64,000 bases of DNA, from NCBI GenBank assembly GCA_902558075.1, contig CACECO010000006.1:25388-89387 (forward strand). Direction: 5' to 3'. Position 1 is the first letter of the stretch. Every line of letters starts with the position of its first letter. This document shows, piece after piece, positions 1-12,473 of this stretch. The notes under the pieces are model-generated. The model searched no databases, was not told the DNA's origin, and worked only from the letters and a program-made list of their open reading frames with translations. The DNA is from an uncultured Litorivicinus sp. (GTDB lineage Bacteria > Pseudomonadota > Gammaproteobacteria > Pseudomonadales > Litorivicinaceae). Made by a program: the position numbers and the translations under genes.

Positions 1-1503
1 ATGACATCGGCAGACGTTTTCAAACTTCTTGAATCGGAAGGGCTACCACAGAGCCTAAAGGCATCGGTCACACAATTATTCGAGGCTATTCGACAAGGAC
101 ACACAGCACTGCAGTTGTCCAATGAGGAGGCTGATCTATGGGCGCAGACACTTTCCGCATCAGAAATAGCTACCTTATTTGCTGTCAATCGTGGTGCTCT
201 GCAAATTCGCCAGCACTTTGCCCAAGAGTCTAGAGTTGCTGGCGCACTTAAAAAACGTTCGAGCCGCCCCGCGCTCAAAATCACTATCGACCCAAAACAA
301 CTGATGCCACATGCCGACGCGTCACAACAGGACGCAATTGTAGGCGCGGCAAGTCAGCGCTTGTCGATTGTTACAGGTGGCCCAGGTACAGGTAAAACAA
401 CGACCGCAGCTGCGATCATCGCTGCTAAGCGGACCCTTTTCCAACGACTACCTCGTGTCGCATTAGTTGCGCCAACTGGCAAAGCGGCTGTCCGGTTAAC
501 CGAATCATTTCACGCCGCCATATCGAAAATGCCATCGACTGAACTTGAGCCTGTGGTGGCGACGACCATCCATCGGCAACTGAAAGAACTTAATTCAGCT
601 GACATCGTATTGATCGACGAAGCATCGATGGTGTCACTCGATCTGTTTGATCGATTACTTAAGTCGCTCGGTCAAGACACGCATCTCATATTGATGGGAG
701 ATCCCAATCAATTAGCCAGCGTTGAAGCGGGCAGTATTCTCAAAGTCATCACGGAATCGAATACGTTTTCTCATCATTGCTTTGAGCTGACTCAACGCCA
801 TCGAATCGAGGGGCATAAAGCATTAGCGCAACTCGAGGATCTATGTTTATCCGGTGACCCTCAACGCTTCATTCAAGGTTTGAAGGATTCGGGTATGTTT
901 TGGGAAAATAACCAACGAGTCGACCGTTTACAAGGCGCTTTGATTGACGGCTACCGACAGTATTTCAAAGGCCTACAACGGGCACAAATCTCATCCTCTC
1001 CAGATTTCCAGTGCCTGACAGCAATCAGCGAGGGTGTCGGTGGACGTCGTATGATCAATCATCTAGCACAAGTAGAAACCCAACGTCTCGGGCTCAATGG
1101 CTTTGGTGAGCGATTATTAGTGACCGAAAATCAGCCGGGAATCGGAGTTTTCAATGGAGATATCGGTATCGTCATTGATTCTTATGACTCGCCAAATCCG
1201 CGGGTCCAATTTGATAATCTTGACCAACCACTCCGAAAAAACCAATTGGGTTCGGTCGAATCTGCCTGGGCAATTAGTATCCACCGGTCCCAAGGATCAG
1301 AATACCAATCTGTATTCATTTGCTTGCCTGAGCCAAGCTCATCGCAGTCACGTTTCAAGCCAAGTAGAGAGCATGTTTACACTGCGCTCACAAGAGCCAA
1401 AGAATCGATCCAACTTTTTGCAACAGAATCAATGATCGATCGAGCGATTTCGCAGACAACGTGTCGTGTGACCTGTCTTGACCACTTCTTGAATGCCTCT
1501 TGA
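1..1503 (+). CDS. recD: Exodeoxyribonuclease V alpha subunit (RecD helicase)
   Basis: 500 aa ORF with Walker A GGPGTGKTTT, IDEASMV Walker B, and C-terminal UvrD-like motif AWAISIHRSQGSEY. Confidence 0.9.
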   Translation: MTSADVFKLLESEGLPQSLKASVTQLFEAIRQGHTALQLSNEEADLWAQTLSASEIATLFAVNRGALQIRQHFAQESRVAGALKKRSSRPALKITIDPKQLMPHADASQQDAIVGAASQRLSIVTGGPGTGKTTTAAAIIAAKRTLFQRLPRVALVAPTGKAAVRLTESFHAAISKMPSTELEPVVATTIHRQLKELNSADIVLIDEASMVSLDLFDRLLKSLGQDTHLILMGDPNQLASVEAGSILKVITESNTFSHHCFELTQRHRIEGHKALAQLEDLCLSGDPQRFIQGLKDSGMFWENNQRVDRLQGALIDGYRQYFKGLQRAQISSSPDFQCLTAISEGVGGRRMINHLAQVETQRLGLNGFGERLLVTENQPGIGVFNGDIGIVIDSYDSPNPRVQFDNLDQPLRKNQLGSVESAWAISIHRSQGSEYQSVFICLPEPSSSQSRFKPSREHVYTALTRAKESIQLFATESMIDRAISQTTCRVTCLDHFLNAS

Positions 1504-1547
1504 CCATGTAGAATTCGGTCACTTCAACCGAATCATAAGGAATTGCC

Positions 1548-1940
1548 GTGGAGCTTGATGAGCAGGATCCAACCCCAGAAGGCGAATTGATTCTTAGAGT
1601 CATTGCGCACCCTCGATTCACAAATGCGCTCGGCGATATTTATGCTGGATGGTTGTTGGATCAAATGGATCAGGCAGCCGCCCAGATCGCAATGAAAACT
1701 AGTGGTGGTCGTTGCGCGACTGTGTCAATTGAAAATGTTGATTTTATTGCACCGGTGCCAGTTGGGTCAGAGGTGTCGATCTATGGCGAACTGGAGGATG
1801 TTGGTCGCTCATCGATGCAGATCCGCATTGAAGTCTGGATAACAGAGCAGGACGCTGAAAGTTATAAGTCCACCGAAACACGATTTGTCTTCGTCGCGAT
1901 CGATTCCAATGGGCGAATTCGTCAGGTCCCTGGATCCTAA
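1548..1940 (+). CDS. Acyl-CoA thioesterase, hotdog fold (YciA-like)
   Basis: 130 aa ORF from GTG; GDIYAGWLLDQMDQAAAQIAMKTSGGRCATVSIENVDFIAPVPVGSEV is typical of YciA-type thioesterases. Confidence 0.8.
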   Translation: MELDEQDPTPEGELILRVIAHPRFTNALGDIYAGWLLDQMDQAAAQIAMKTSGGRCATVSIENVDFIAPVPVGSEVSIYGELEDVGRSSMQIRIEVWITEQDAESYKSTETRFVFVAIDSNGRIRQVPGS

Positions 1941-4130
1941 TTATCCGAGTGGGACAAGCTTCGCGTACTGAAGAACGAGCCACTTTGTAGAACCATCATC
2001 AAAACGAACCTGCACTTTCATTTGTGGACCTGATCCCTCAAAAGCCAAGACGGTCCCCTCGCCAAATAACCCGTGGTCAACGCGTGAGCCAATCCCCAAG
2101 CCCGTTTGTTCTCCAAACCCATCATCGTAGTCTTGGAATCTCGGATGCCGATGCGGACGATCAACTGGTCTTGCGCCAAACGATGACGACACAAACGGCC
2201 GGCTAATTTGTGATTCCAGACGAACCTCTTCAATACAGTCTTTTGGAATCTCGCGAACAAACCGACTCAAAAGGCCAAAGTGATCACGACCGTTCAACCG
2301 ACGTGTCTCTGCATACGTCACGACCAAATGCTGCATTGCGCGTGTGATTCCCACATAGGCAAGACGTCGCTCTTCCTCCAGCCCGCCTGCAGAATCAAGG
2401 CTCATCACATGAGGAAACAGCTCCTCTTCGGCGCCCACTAAAAAGACTCTAGGGAACTCCAATCCTTTTGCCGAGTGAAGCGTCATTAACTGAACTGCAT
2501 CTGCATCCGGATCCGCCTGGGTTTCGCCTGCATCGAGACTTGCCTGAGACAAAAACTGAAGAAGCACGGACGACTCCTCATCCTCCGGCTCAAAGGCACG
2601 ACATGCACTGACGAGTTCGTTTAAGTTATCAACGCGCGCTTGACCGCGCTCTCCTTTCTCCGAGCCGTGGTATGCGAGCAGACCGGTGGTATCGATCACG
2701 TCGCGGGTAAGGTCCGATAATTCAAGATCCTTTGCTTTACCATCGAGGTCATTGATTAAATCAATAAAGATCACAACCGCAGTTTTTGCTCGACCACTCA
2801 AACGGTCACCGCGGGTCAGTTGTAATGCGGCATCCCATAACCCTTTGCCTTCATCCCGAGCCGTTTGGCGAATTTGCTCGACTGTCCTTTCACCAATACC
2901 CCGTGGTGGAACATTGATAATGCGTTCAAAAGCCGTGTCGTCAAATCGGTTTTGGATAAGCCTTAGATACATCAGGGCGTTCTTGATCTCGAGTCGCTCG
3001 TAGAACCGTTGGCCACCGTAGATTCGGTATGGAATACCTGCGCGCAGCAATGCATCTTCAAGTACACGCGACTGGGCGTTACTGCGATACAGAATCGCTT
3101 GCTCTCCATAGAGACCGCCTTGCTCGACATGTTGGCTCATCCGGTTGGCCACAAAACGCGCCTCGTCTTGCTCATTGAAAGCTGCATAAAGCTGGATCGG
3201 AGTGCCTTCGCTTTGGTCCGTCCACAGCTCTTTTCCAAGTCGGCTGGTGTTATTCGAGATCACTGCGTTGGCGGCTTTTAAAATAATGTCAGTCGATCGA
3301 TAGTTCTGCTCTAAACGAATGGTTGTCACTGGCGCAAAGTCAGATTCGTATCGATGGATATTCTCTATCCGGGCACCGCGCCAGGCATAAATCGATTGGT
3401 CGTCATCACCGACCGCCATGACACGAGTCTTCTTACCCGCGAGTAAACGGATCCATGCGTATTGAATGGTGTTCGTATCCTGGAACTCATCAATCAATAA
3501 GTGACTAAAACGATCTTGATAATGCCGTAAAAGCTCCGATTTGTTTTTAAATGTCTCGAATGTACGCAATAATAGCTCACCAAAATCGACTAAATTCTGG
3601 GCATTGCATCGCTCCTCATATTCGGTATAAAGCCGGATTAACATGTCGTTGTAATAATCGCGTCCTGTTTGCAAATGATGCGGCCGCTGGCCTTCATCTT
3701 TGCAATCATTAATAAAACCAGCCACGGCGCGCGGTTTAAACTTCGCATCATCCAGTTGCAGATCCGCAATGATGCGCTTCATCATCCGTTGTTGATCATC
3801 AGAATCAAGAATTAAGAACTGCTCGATAAGACCGGCGTCGCGCCAATGCGCGCGCAAAAATCGATGTGCTAGGCCATGAAAGGTGCCAACCCACATTGTA
3901 TGAAGCGATCGTCCAAGCGTCTCCTCAAGACGTTCACGCATCTCGCGCGCCGCCTTGTTGGTAAAAGTTACTGCCATCAAACTATGCGGAGACAATCCTT
4001 GATCACGCATTAAAAATGCCATGCGCTCAACAAGAACGCGCGTCTTTCCAGACCCTGCACCAGCAATGACAAGCAAATTGGACTCAGGCGCTTCCACCGC
4101 CATCTGTTGTGGGTCGTTCAAACGCATCAA
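1941..4130 (-). CDS. uvrD: DNA helicase II (UvrD/Rep family)
   Basis: 729 aa; AGAGSGKTRVLVERMAFL, VDFGELLLRTFE, VGDDDQSIYAWRGA, LMTLHSAKGLEFPRVFLVGAEEELFPH. Confidence 0.93.
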   Translation of the reverse strand: MMRLNDPQQMAVEAPESNLLVIAGAGSGKTRVLVERMAFLMRDQGLSPHSLMAVTFTNKAAREMRERLEETLGRSLHTMWVGTFHGLAHRFLRAHWRDAGLIEQFLILDSDDQQRMMKRIIADLQLDDAKFKPRAVAGFINDCKDEGQRPHHLQTGRDYYNDMLIRLYTEYEERCNAQNLVDFGELLLRTFETFKNKSELLRHYQDRFSHLLIDEFQDTNTIQYAWIRLLAGKKTRVMAVGDDDQSIYAWRGARIENIHRYESDFAPVTTIRLEQNYRSTDIILKAANAVISNNTSRLGKELWTDQSEGTPIQLYAAFNEQDEARFVANRMSQHVEQGGLYGEQAILYRSNAQSRVLEDALLRAGIPYRIYGGQRFYERLEIKNALMYLRLIQNRFDDTAFERIINVPPRGIGERTVEQIRQTARDEGKGLWDAALQLTRGDRLSGRAKTAVVIFIDLINDLDGKAKDLELSDLTRDVIDTTGLLAYHGSEKGERGQARVDNLNELVSACRAFEPEDEESSVLLQFLSQASLDAGETQADPDADAVQLMTLHSAKGLEFPRVFLVGAEEELFPHVMSLDSAGGLEEERRLAYVGITRAMQHLVVTYAETRRLNGRDHFGLLSRFVREIPKDCIEEVRLESQISRPFVSSSFGARPVDRPHRHPRFQDYDDGFGEQTGLGIGSRVDHGLFGEGTVLAFEGSGPQMKVQVRFDDGSTKWLVLQYAKLVPLG

Positions 4131-4242
4131 TTCATCCCGTAAAAAAGCGTGCCAACCGACTGAGAGAATACCGGACGAATACCAACGGCTCTAGGAAAAA
4201 ACGTAGAGCGTAAGAGCCTTGTTTGACAATGAATCTAGAAAG

Positions 4243-4266
4243 TGCCCGGCGACTGGCGCCGCCGGG
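4243..4266 (-). terminator. Hairpin downstream of katG
   Basis: GCCCGGCG...CGCCGGGC perfect 8-bp stem just after the katG stop; no strong U tract. Confidence 0.4.
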
Positions 4267-4274
4267 CGTTTGAT

Positions 4275-6440
<2,166 letters not shown>

Positions 6441-6486
6441 CTACATATATTCTCACCATCTAGATGAACAGAAGGTCTCTCGCATG

Positions 6487-6600
6487 TATAGTTATTATTA
6501 TGTATCGACTCGATAGAAATGAACTATGGATAGCCTCGTATCGTGACGGTTCTTTAATAGATCGGTCGCGATAGTCAGCGACTAGGCCCGACTATAGATT
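6487..6600. promoter_or_regulatory. Divergent katG / Fe-S protein promoter region with OxyR-like ATAG-N7-CTAT half-sites
   Basis: ATAG-aaatgaa-CTAT at 6513-6527 and ATAG-tcagcga-CTAG at 6571-6585, plus further ATAG elements; spacing resembles the OxyR consensus but is imperfect. Confidence 0.35.
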
Positions 6601-6612
6601 CAGAGATAAGCG

Positions 6613-7971
6613 ATGACCAAAAATCCAAGTGCCCGGTTAGCCCTCAAAGAAGACAGAAACACGATAGACTGGTTAAATCCCGATTACTACGATGAAGCGG
6701 CCCTCAATGAAGAGATGCTGAGGGTATTTGATGTCTGCCACGGCTGTCGTCAGTGTCTCAACCTATGTAACTCTTTCCCAAATCTTTTCGACCTGATAGA
6801 TGATACCGAGGGCATGGAGGTCGACGAGGTTGCGACTGCAGACTACAAAAAAGTAGTCGACGATTGTTACCTCTGCGATCTTTGCTACTCCGCCAAGTGC
6901 CCCTACGTGCCGCCCAACCCCTTAGGTATCGACTTTCCGCATCTGATGCTGAGGGCCAAGGCGACCTACCTTCGAAAAGACAGCCTCCCCCCATCAGAGA
7001 GACTTTTGTCAAGCACCGATACGATTGGCAAACTGGCAGGGATACCGGTGCTGACCGAGACCATCAACGTTGTGTCTCAATGGAAACCCGTAAAATTTTT
7101 GAGCTCACATACACTGGGCATCCACGAAGACGCATGGATCCCCAAACTTGCCACGAAAACTTTCAGTCAGATAAAAGAACCATCAGCTAAACTGGTTGTC
7201 GTCGATGGAAGACGAACACCTGGTAAAGTTGCAATATTTGCTACCTGCTACATCAACTATCACGAGCCCGGAATCGGCATAGACCTGATCAAGGTGCTCG
7301 AACACAATCAGATCCCCTGGATAACTGCGGAAAGAGAGGTCTGCTGTGGCATGCCCAAGCTCGAACAGGGGGACCTAGAGGCGGTCGATAGACTAAAAAG
7401 AATCAACATCCCTCACCTCGCAGAACTGGCTAGACAAGGGTTCGCGATTATGTCTCCGGTCCCTTCTTGCACACTAATGTTCAAGCAAGAGATCCCTCTA
7501 ATGCACCCCCTAGATGATGACGTACTTGCCGTCAAAGAAGCGTTCTGGGACCCATTTGAATACCTGCTGGCTCGCTATGAAGATAGTCTTATGAAGCTGG
7601 ATTTCTGTCGAGGCCTCGGCAAAATCGCCTACCATGCGCCTTGCCATGGCCGCGTTCAGAACATCGATAACGCAACAGAAAAAGTTCTGCGTCTAATTTC
7701 GGACACTGAAATACACATAACCAAGCGATGCACTGGCCACGCAGGGACCTACGGGATCAAGAAAAACAGCCACAAAATCGCCATGAAAATTGGATACCCG
7801 GTTTCGCGGGCAATCCATGGCCAACAGCCAAATTTCGTATCAAGTGACTGCCCGTTAGGCGGCCACCACATAGCACAGGGAATCCAAGAAAAATTCGACT
7901 CTATTGTAAATGTGCAGCATCCAATCTCGCTGCTCGCTATCGCTTACGGGCTTCGTGACCGCGAGGACTAG
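6613..7971 (+). CDS. Heterodisulfide reductase-related / GlpC-like Fe-S protein
   Basis: 452 aa; two 4Fe-4S motifs (CHGCRQCLNLC and CYLCDLCYSAKCP) and CCG-type motifs (EREVCCGMPK, APCHGR). Confidence 0.85.
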   Translation: MTKNPSARLALKEDRNTIDWLNPDYYDEAALNEEMLRVFDVCHGCRQCLNLCNSFPNLFDLIDDTEGMEVDEVATADYKKVVDDCYLCDLCYSAKCPYVPPNPLGIDFPHLMLRAKATYLRKDSLPPSERLLSSTDTIGKLAGIPVLTETINVVSQWKPVKFLSSHTLGIHEDAWIPKLATKTFSQIKEPSAKLVVVDGRRTPGKVAIFATCYINYHEPGIGIDLIKVLEHNQIPWITAEREVCCGMPKLEQGDLEAVDRLKRINIPHLAELARQGFAIMSPVPSCTLMFKQEIPLMHPLDDDVLAVKEAFWDPFEYLLARYEDSLMKLDFCRGLGKIAYHAPCHGRVQNIDNATEKVLRLISDTEIHITKRCTGHAGTYGIKKNSHKIAMKIGYPVSRAIHGQQPNFVSSDCPLGGHHIAQGIQEKFDSIVNVQHPISLLAIAYGLRDRED

Positions 7972-8039
7972 CCCCACAGAAATGCCCGTAGCATAAACTG
8001 GGCGAGTGTTAGATACTGCATTTCGAGTTTCTTTTTTGA

Positions 8040-8510
8040 GGAGAAAAAGCAGGTGCTTTTGACCAGTTCTTCCTTCCAGACGCGATGATTGGCGATAGTC
8101 TTTTGCAGGCAATCGGTCCTGATTTGAACGGCTCTATTGGTACGGTTCCAGGAACAGACTCTAACGGTGCACAAATATACGCTGAACTTGCCAAAAAAGA
8201 TGGTTTTGAAGCGGGACCATACTCGCCAGAGGCATACGATGCAGCGGCATTGACTTTGCTTGCAATGCAAGCGGCGAACTCAAAAGACAGCAATGCAGTA
8301 AAAGCAAAGATCTTTGACGTCGCCAATGCACCTGGGACAAAAATCCTCCCAGGTGAGCTTGCCAAAGGGCTTCAGATCCTGAAAGACGGTGGTCAAATCG
8401 ACTACCTGGGTGCTACAGCGGTTGAGTTGATCGGTGCTGGCGAGTCTTCCGGTAGTTACCGCGAAATTCTTGTCCAAGACGGCGAAAACACAACTGTTCG
8501 CTACCGCTAA
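8040..8510 (+). pseudogene. Remnant of a branched-chain amino acid ABC transporter substrate-binding protein (C-terminal part only)
   Basis: Open frame from 8040 (stop TGA at 8037-8039) reads GEKAGAFDQFFLPDAMIGDSLLQAIGPDLNGSIGTVPGTDS...YDAAALTLLAMQAA; no signal peptide or N-terminal lobe; immediately upstream of livG. Confidence 0.75.
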
Positions 8511-8524
8511 TCGTTGAATCACAG

Positions 8525-8557
8525 GCGGCGTAGGGATAGTCTCTGCGCCGCTTTTTT
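8525..8557 (+). terminator. Rho-independent terminator/attenuator after the substrate-binding protein remnant
   Basis: GCGGCG ... CGCCGC followed by TTTTTT. Confidence 0.7.
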
Positions 8558-8570
8558 GTGATGAAACCCA

Positions 8571-9341
8571 ATGATTCTTGTTGAAAACTTGCATAAACAC
8601 TTTGGTGGTGTCCAGGCTGTTAACGGAGCAACGCTCTCCATTCAGCCAGGATCCATCACTGGGCTGATCGGCCCCAATGGTGCGGGGAAAACAACCTTAT
8701 TCAACGTGATCGCAGGCTTATATCAGCCGACTTCTGGCAAAGTCTTCCTCAATGGTGGAGACATCACGGGTTTAAAGCCGCATGAACTATTTCACAAAGG
8801 CGTACTCCGTACGTTTCAGCTTTCCCATGAATTTTCAACGCTGACTGTGCGTGACAACCTAATGATGGTTCCACCAAATCAGGCGGGGGAGAGCCTGATG
8901 AACACATGGTTTAAACCCAGTCTCGTCAAAGCCCACGAAGAAGAGGTCCGGGCCAAGGCCGATGAAGTCATCCGCTTCCTTGAAATTGATCACTTAGCAG
9001 AGGAATTTGCCGGCAATCTGTCAGGTGGGCAGAAAAAGTTGTTGGAGCTCGGTCGGACCATGATGGTTGATGCGAAAATTGTATTTCTCGATGAAGTCGG
9101 TGCAGGTGTGAACCGCACACTGCTCCATAAAATTGGTGATGCGATCATCAAACTGAATAAAGAGCGCAACTACACGTTTTGCCTAATTGAACACGACATG
9201 GAGTTTGTTGCTCGTTTATGTGATCCCGTGATCTGTATGGCTGAAGGAAAAGTTCTCGCCGAAGGCACGATAGAGGAGGTCAAAAATAATGAGCAGGTCA
9301 TTGAAGCCTATCTTGGTACTGGACTGAAACATAAAAAATAG
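8571..9341 (+). CDS. livG: Branched-chain amino acid ABC transporter ATP-binding protein LivG
   Basis: 256 aa; GPNGAGKTTLFNVIAGLYQPTSG, NLSGGQKKLLELGRTMM, FCLIEHDMEFV. Confidence 0.85.
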   Translation: MILVENLHKHFGGVQAVNGATLSIQPGSITGLIGPNGAGKTTLFNVIAGLYQPTSGKVFLNGGDITGLKPHELFHKGVLRTFQLSHEFSTLTVRDNLMMVPPNQAGESLMNTWFKPSLVKAHEEEVRAKADEVIRFLEIDHLAEEFAGNLSGGQKKLLELGRTMMVDAKIVFLDEVGAGVNRTLLHKIGDAIIKLNKERNYTFCLIEHDMEFVARLCDPVICMAEGKVLAEGTIEEVKNNEQVIEAYLGTGLKHKK

Positions 9342-9342
9342 T

Positions 9343-10047
9343 ATGAGCTTTTTACTTGGCGAACAGATGACAGGCGGATATGGAGCAACAGATATTTTGC
9401 ACAACTGCTCGATCGGCGTTGAAAAAGGCGAGATCGCGGTCATCGTTGGAACCAATGGCGCAGGTAAATCGACGGCCATGAAAGCCGTTTTTGGCATGCT
9501 GCCCCTGAGGAAAGGTCACGTGATATTTGACGGTGAAGACGTCACACAGTTAAGGCCTGAAGAGCGAGTAGTCAAAGGAATGGGTTTCGTCCCACAAACC
9601 CATAATGTGTTTACATCGATGACTGTTGAAGAAAACCTGGAAATGGGTGCGTTCATCCGCACCGATTCCCTCAATGATTCAATTGCGCAAGTCTACGATT
9701 TGTTTCCCATCCTGAAAGAAAAAAGAAAGCAGCCTGCTGGAGAACTTTCAGGCGGCCAGCGCCAGTAAGTTGCGGTGGGTAGAGCATTAATGACCCATCC
9801 AAAAGTGCTCATGCTTGATGAGCCGACAGCAGGCGTCTCGCCCATTGTCATGAACGAGTTATTCGATCGCATTATTGAAATTGCTCGACTGGATGTCGCC
9901 ATTTTGATGGTCGAGCAGAATGCCAAGCAACCGCTCGAGATCGCTGATAAAGGGTATGTGCTTGTGCAAGGGCAAAACCGATTTGCGGACACTGGCAACT
10001 CACTCTTGGCAAACCCAGACGTTCGTCGAGCGTTTTTAGGGGGATAA
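9343..10047 (+). pseudogene. livF: Branched-chain amino acid ABC transporter ATP-binding protein LivF, interrupted by an in-frame TAA
   Basis: ORFs 9343-9768 and 9775-10047 are in the same frame: ...ELSGGQRQ-TAA-VAVGRALMTHPKVLMLDEPTAGVSP...; stop codon at 9766-9768. Confidence 0.85.
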
Positions 10048-11061
10048 ATGACTGATTTTTTCAACGCGCTCGCAATCCTTGGCAATTTCCTCATCATCCC
10101 AGGCCTCACTTATGGCTCGCAACTCGCACTCGGCGCCTTGGGCGTCACATTGGTTTATGGGGTACTTCGCTTCTCGAATTTCGGCCATGGTGAAACAATG
10201 GCTTTTGGCGCAATGGTGACAATTTTAGTCACGTGGGCACTCCAGTCCGTTGGTATCTCCATCCGACCACTCCCAACTGCTCTGTTAGCGATTCCTGTGG
10301 GAATCCTCGTTACCGTCGCACTCACCTTGCTGATCGATCGATTTGTCTATCGGTATCATCGAGAGCGAAAGGCTAATCCAGTAATTTTTTTGATTGTCTC
10401 GATTGGCGTCATGTTCTTCCTCGGAGGGTTGATTCGTTTCATTATCGGGCCTGGCGACCAAATTTTCTTTGATGGAACACGATTTATATTAAAGGCGCGT
10501 GATTTCAAGCAAATGACGGGGCTCAATGAAGGCTTGTCGCTTAAAATGACGCAAGCGGTCACGATTATTACCGCGGTCATCATAGTTGCTGCAATGTTCT
10601 GGTTTCTTAACCACACACGCACCGGTAAATCGATGCGAGCCTATTCGGATAATGAAAACTTAGCACTGCTGTCCGGCATCAACCCAGATCGTGTGGTTCT
10701 GATCACATGGATTCTCGTTGCAGCACTTGCCACCATCGCGGGCACACTCTATGGCCTAGATAAATCATTTAAGCCGTTTGTCTATATGCAACTGTTACTC
10801 CCAATCTTTGCATCCGCAATCGTTGGTGGTGTTGGCAACCCGCTCGGTGCTATTGCCGGCGGGTATGTCATCGCATTTAGTGAGTTGATACTGACGTTTG
10901 CTTATAAGAAGGTCGTCTTATATTTAGGCCCAGACAATATGGAGCTTGAATCGCTGGTGCAGTTCTTAGGCACAGACTACAAGATCGCTGTCTCGTTTAT
11001 CATTTTAGTGATCGTGTTGATTATTAAGCCGACTGGCTTATTTAGTGGGAAAACGATCTGA
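10048..11061 (+). CDS. livH: Branched-chain amino acid ABC transporter permease LivH
   Basis: 337 aa polytopic protein; YGSQLALGALGVTLVYGVLRFSNFGHGETMAFGA, IFASAIVGGVGNPLGAIAGGYVIAFSE. Confidence 0.85.
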   Translation: MTDFFNALAILGNFLIIPGLTYGSQLALGALGVTLVYGVLRFSNFGHGETMAFGAMVTILVTWALQSVGISIRPLPTALLAIPVGILVTVALTLLIDRFVYRYHRERKANPVIFLIVSIGVMFFLGGLIRFIIGPGDQIFFDGTRFILKARDFKQMTGLNEGLSLKMTQAVTIITAVIIVAAMFWFLNHTRTGKSMRAYSDNENLALLSGINPDRVVLITWILVAALATIAGTLYGLDKSFKPFVYMQLLLPIFASAIVGGVGNPLGAIAGGYVIAFSELILTFAYKKVVLYLGPDNMELESLVQFLGTDYKIAVSFIILVIVLIIKPTGLFSGKTI

Positions 11062-12386
11062 TGGCAGCTCTGTATCAGCAATACCGAAATCACATGCTAT
11101 TCAGCCTAATGGCCGGCTTATTAATACTGGTTGCGTTTATCCAAAGCCTGTCGGTTTCGCTAACCATCCTCAATCTGTGCTTGATTAGCGCCATCATGGC
11201 TTTGGGTGTGAACATCCAGTGGGGCTATGCAGGCCTATTTAATGAGGGTGTGATGGGGTTTGCAGCCTTAGGTGGCCTAGCTGGCGTATTAATCTCGATG
11301 CCACCGGTTTCAGATGCATGGCAAGCTGGCGGGTTAGGCATTTTATTCGGTCTAGTGATCACCATCGGTACGGTCGTCACGTGCTTGTTTACGTGGTCGC
11401 GGATTCAACATCTGAGGCAGCAACGCTATTGGATCACTGCTGCCATCATCATCTCAGGCTATGCATTATTGCGTATTTTTTTTGATCCTAGCGTGAATGC
11501 TGTTGAATCCGTTAATCCCTCCGTCACAGGCTATTTGGGCGGTCTTGGTCTCCCGATTTTAGTCGCGTGGCCGGTCGGCGCTCTTTTCGCTGCTGGTATT
11601 GCATTCGTCATCGGTAAGATCGCACTCGGTCTACGCTCTGACTACTTAGCAATCGCCACGCTTGGGATTAGTGAAATCATCATATTCTTCATCAAAAATG
11701 AAGAATGGCTGACCCGGGGTGTGAAAAATGTAAATGGCTTGCCACGACCGGTTCCCTACGAAATCGATCTACAGCAAGCACAGTGGTTCCAGGATTGGGC
11801 CATGGCACTCGGTATGCAGGCCGATGATGCGTCTGCTGTATTCGTCAAGATCTGTTACGCACTGCTCTTCATTGCTGTCATCGGCGTATTGTTGTGGCTT
11901 TCTGAAACTGCCCTCAAGTCGCCATGGGGGCGGATGATGCGTGCAATTCGCGACAATGAAACCGCTGCAGCCGCAATGGGAAAGGATGTCACATGGCAAC
12001 ACTTACGGGTATTCATCTTGGGATCTGCAGTGATTGGTCTGGCTGGCGCAATGTTAACGACGCTGGATGGTCAGTTCACACCTGTCGGATACAATCCGCT
12101 ACGCTTTACTTTCTTGATTTGGGTGATGGTGATTATTGGTGGATCTGGTAATAACTGGGGTGCTGTGCTTGGTGGGTTCTTTATTTGGTTCTTCTGGATC
12201 GAGGCAGAGCCAATCGGACTTTGGTTAATTGACGCATTGACATCTGGAATGGATCCTCAGAGCGCGGTTAGGGCCCATCTGCTTGAAGGCGCGGCACACA
12301 TGCGCTTGATGACCGTAGGCATAATTTTGCTTTTGACGCTTCGCTACGCACCAGAGGGCCTTCTCCCAGAGAAAAAGCGGCTGTAA
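11061..12386 (+). CDS. livM: Branched-chain amino acid ABC transporter permease LivM
   Basis: 441 aa polytopic protein; WGYAGLFNEGVMGFAALGG, MMRAIRDNETAAAAMGKDVTWQHLRVFILGSAVIGLAGAM. Confidence 0.85.
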   Translation: MAALYQQYRNHMLFSLMAGLLILVAFIQSLSVSLTILNLCLISAIMALGVNIQWGYAGLFNEGVMGFAALGGLAGVLISMPPVSDAWQAGGLGILFGLVITIGTVVTCLFTWSRIQHLRQQRYWITAAIIISGYALLRIFFDPSVNAVESVNPSVTGYLGGLGLPILVAWPVGALFAAGIAFVIGKIALGLRSDYLAIATLGISEIIIFFIKNEEWLTRGVKNVNGLPRPVPYEIDLQQAQWFQDWAMALGMQADDASAVFVKICYALLFIAVIGVLLWLSETALKSPWGRMMRAIRDNETAAAAMGKDVTWQHLRVFILGSAVIGLAGAMLTTLDGQFTPVGYNPLRFTFLIWVMVIIGGSGNNWGAVLGGFFIWFFWIEAEPIGLWLIDALTSGMDPQSAVRAHLLEGAAHMRLMTVGIILLLTLRYAPEGLLPEKKRL

Positions 12387-12473
12387 TCGAGTCTTAGGGT
12401 TACTTCGCACAACAGATCAGATTACATCACCCAGACTGCGGTTCAGCGCATCAATCTACAGTCGAATTATCTG

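Noticed and set aside
9693-10109. 138-aa ORF antisense to livF/livH
   Set aside because: Shadow ORF; the plus-strand translation clearly matches LivF on both sides of the stop.
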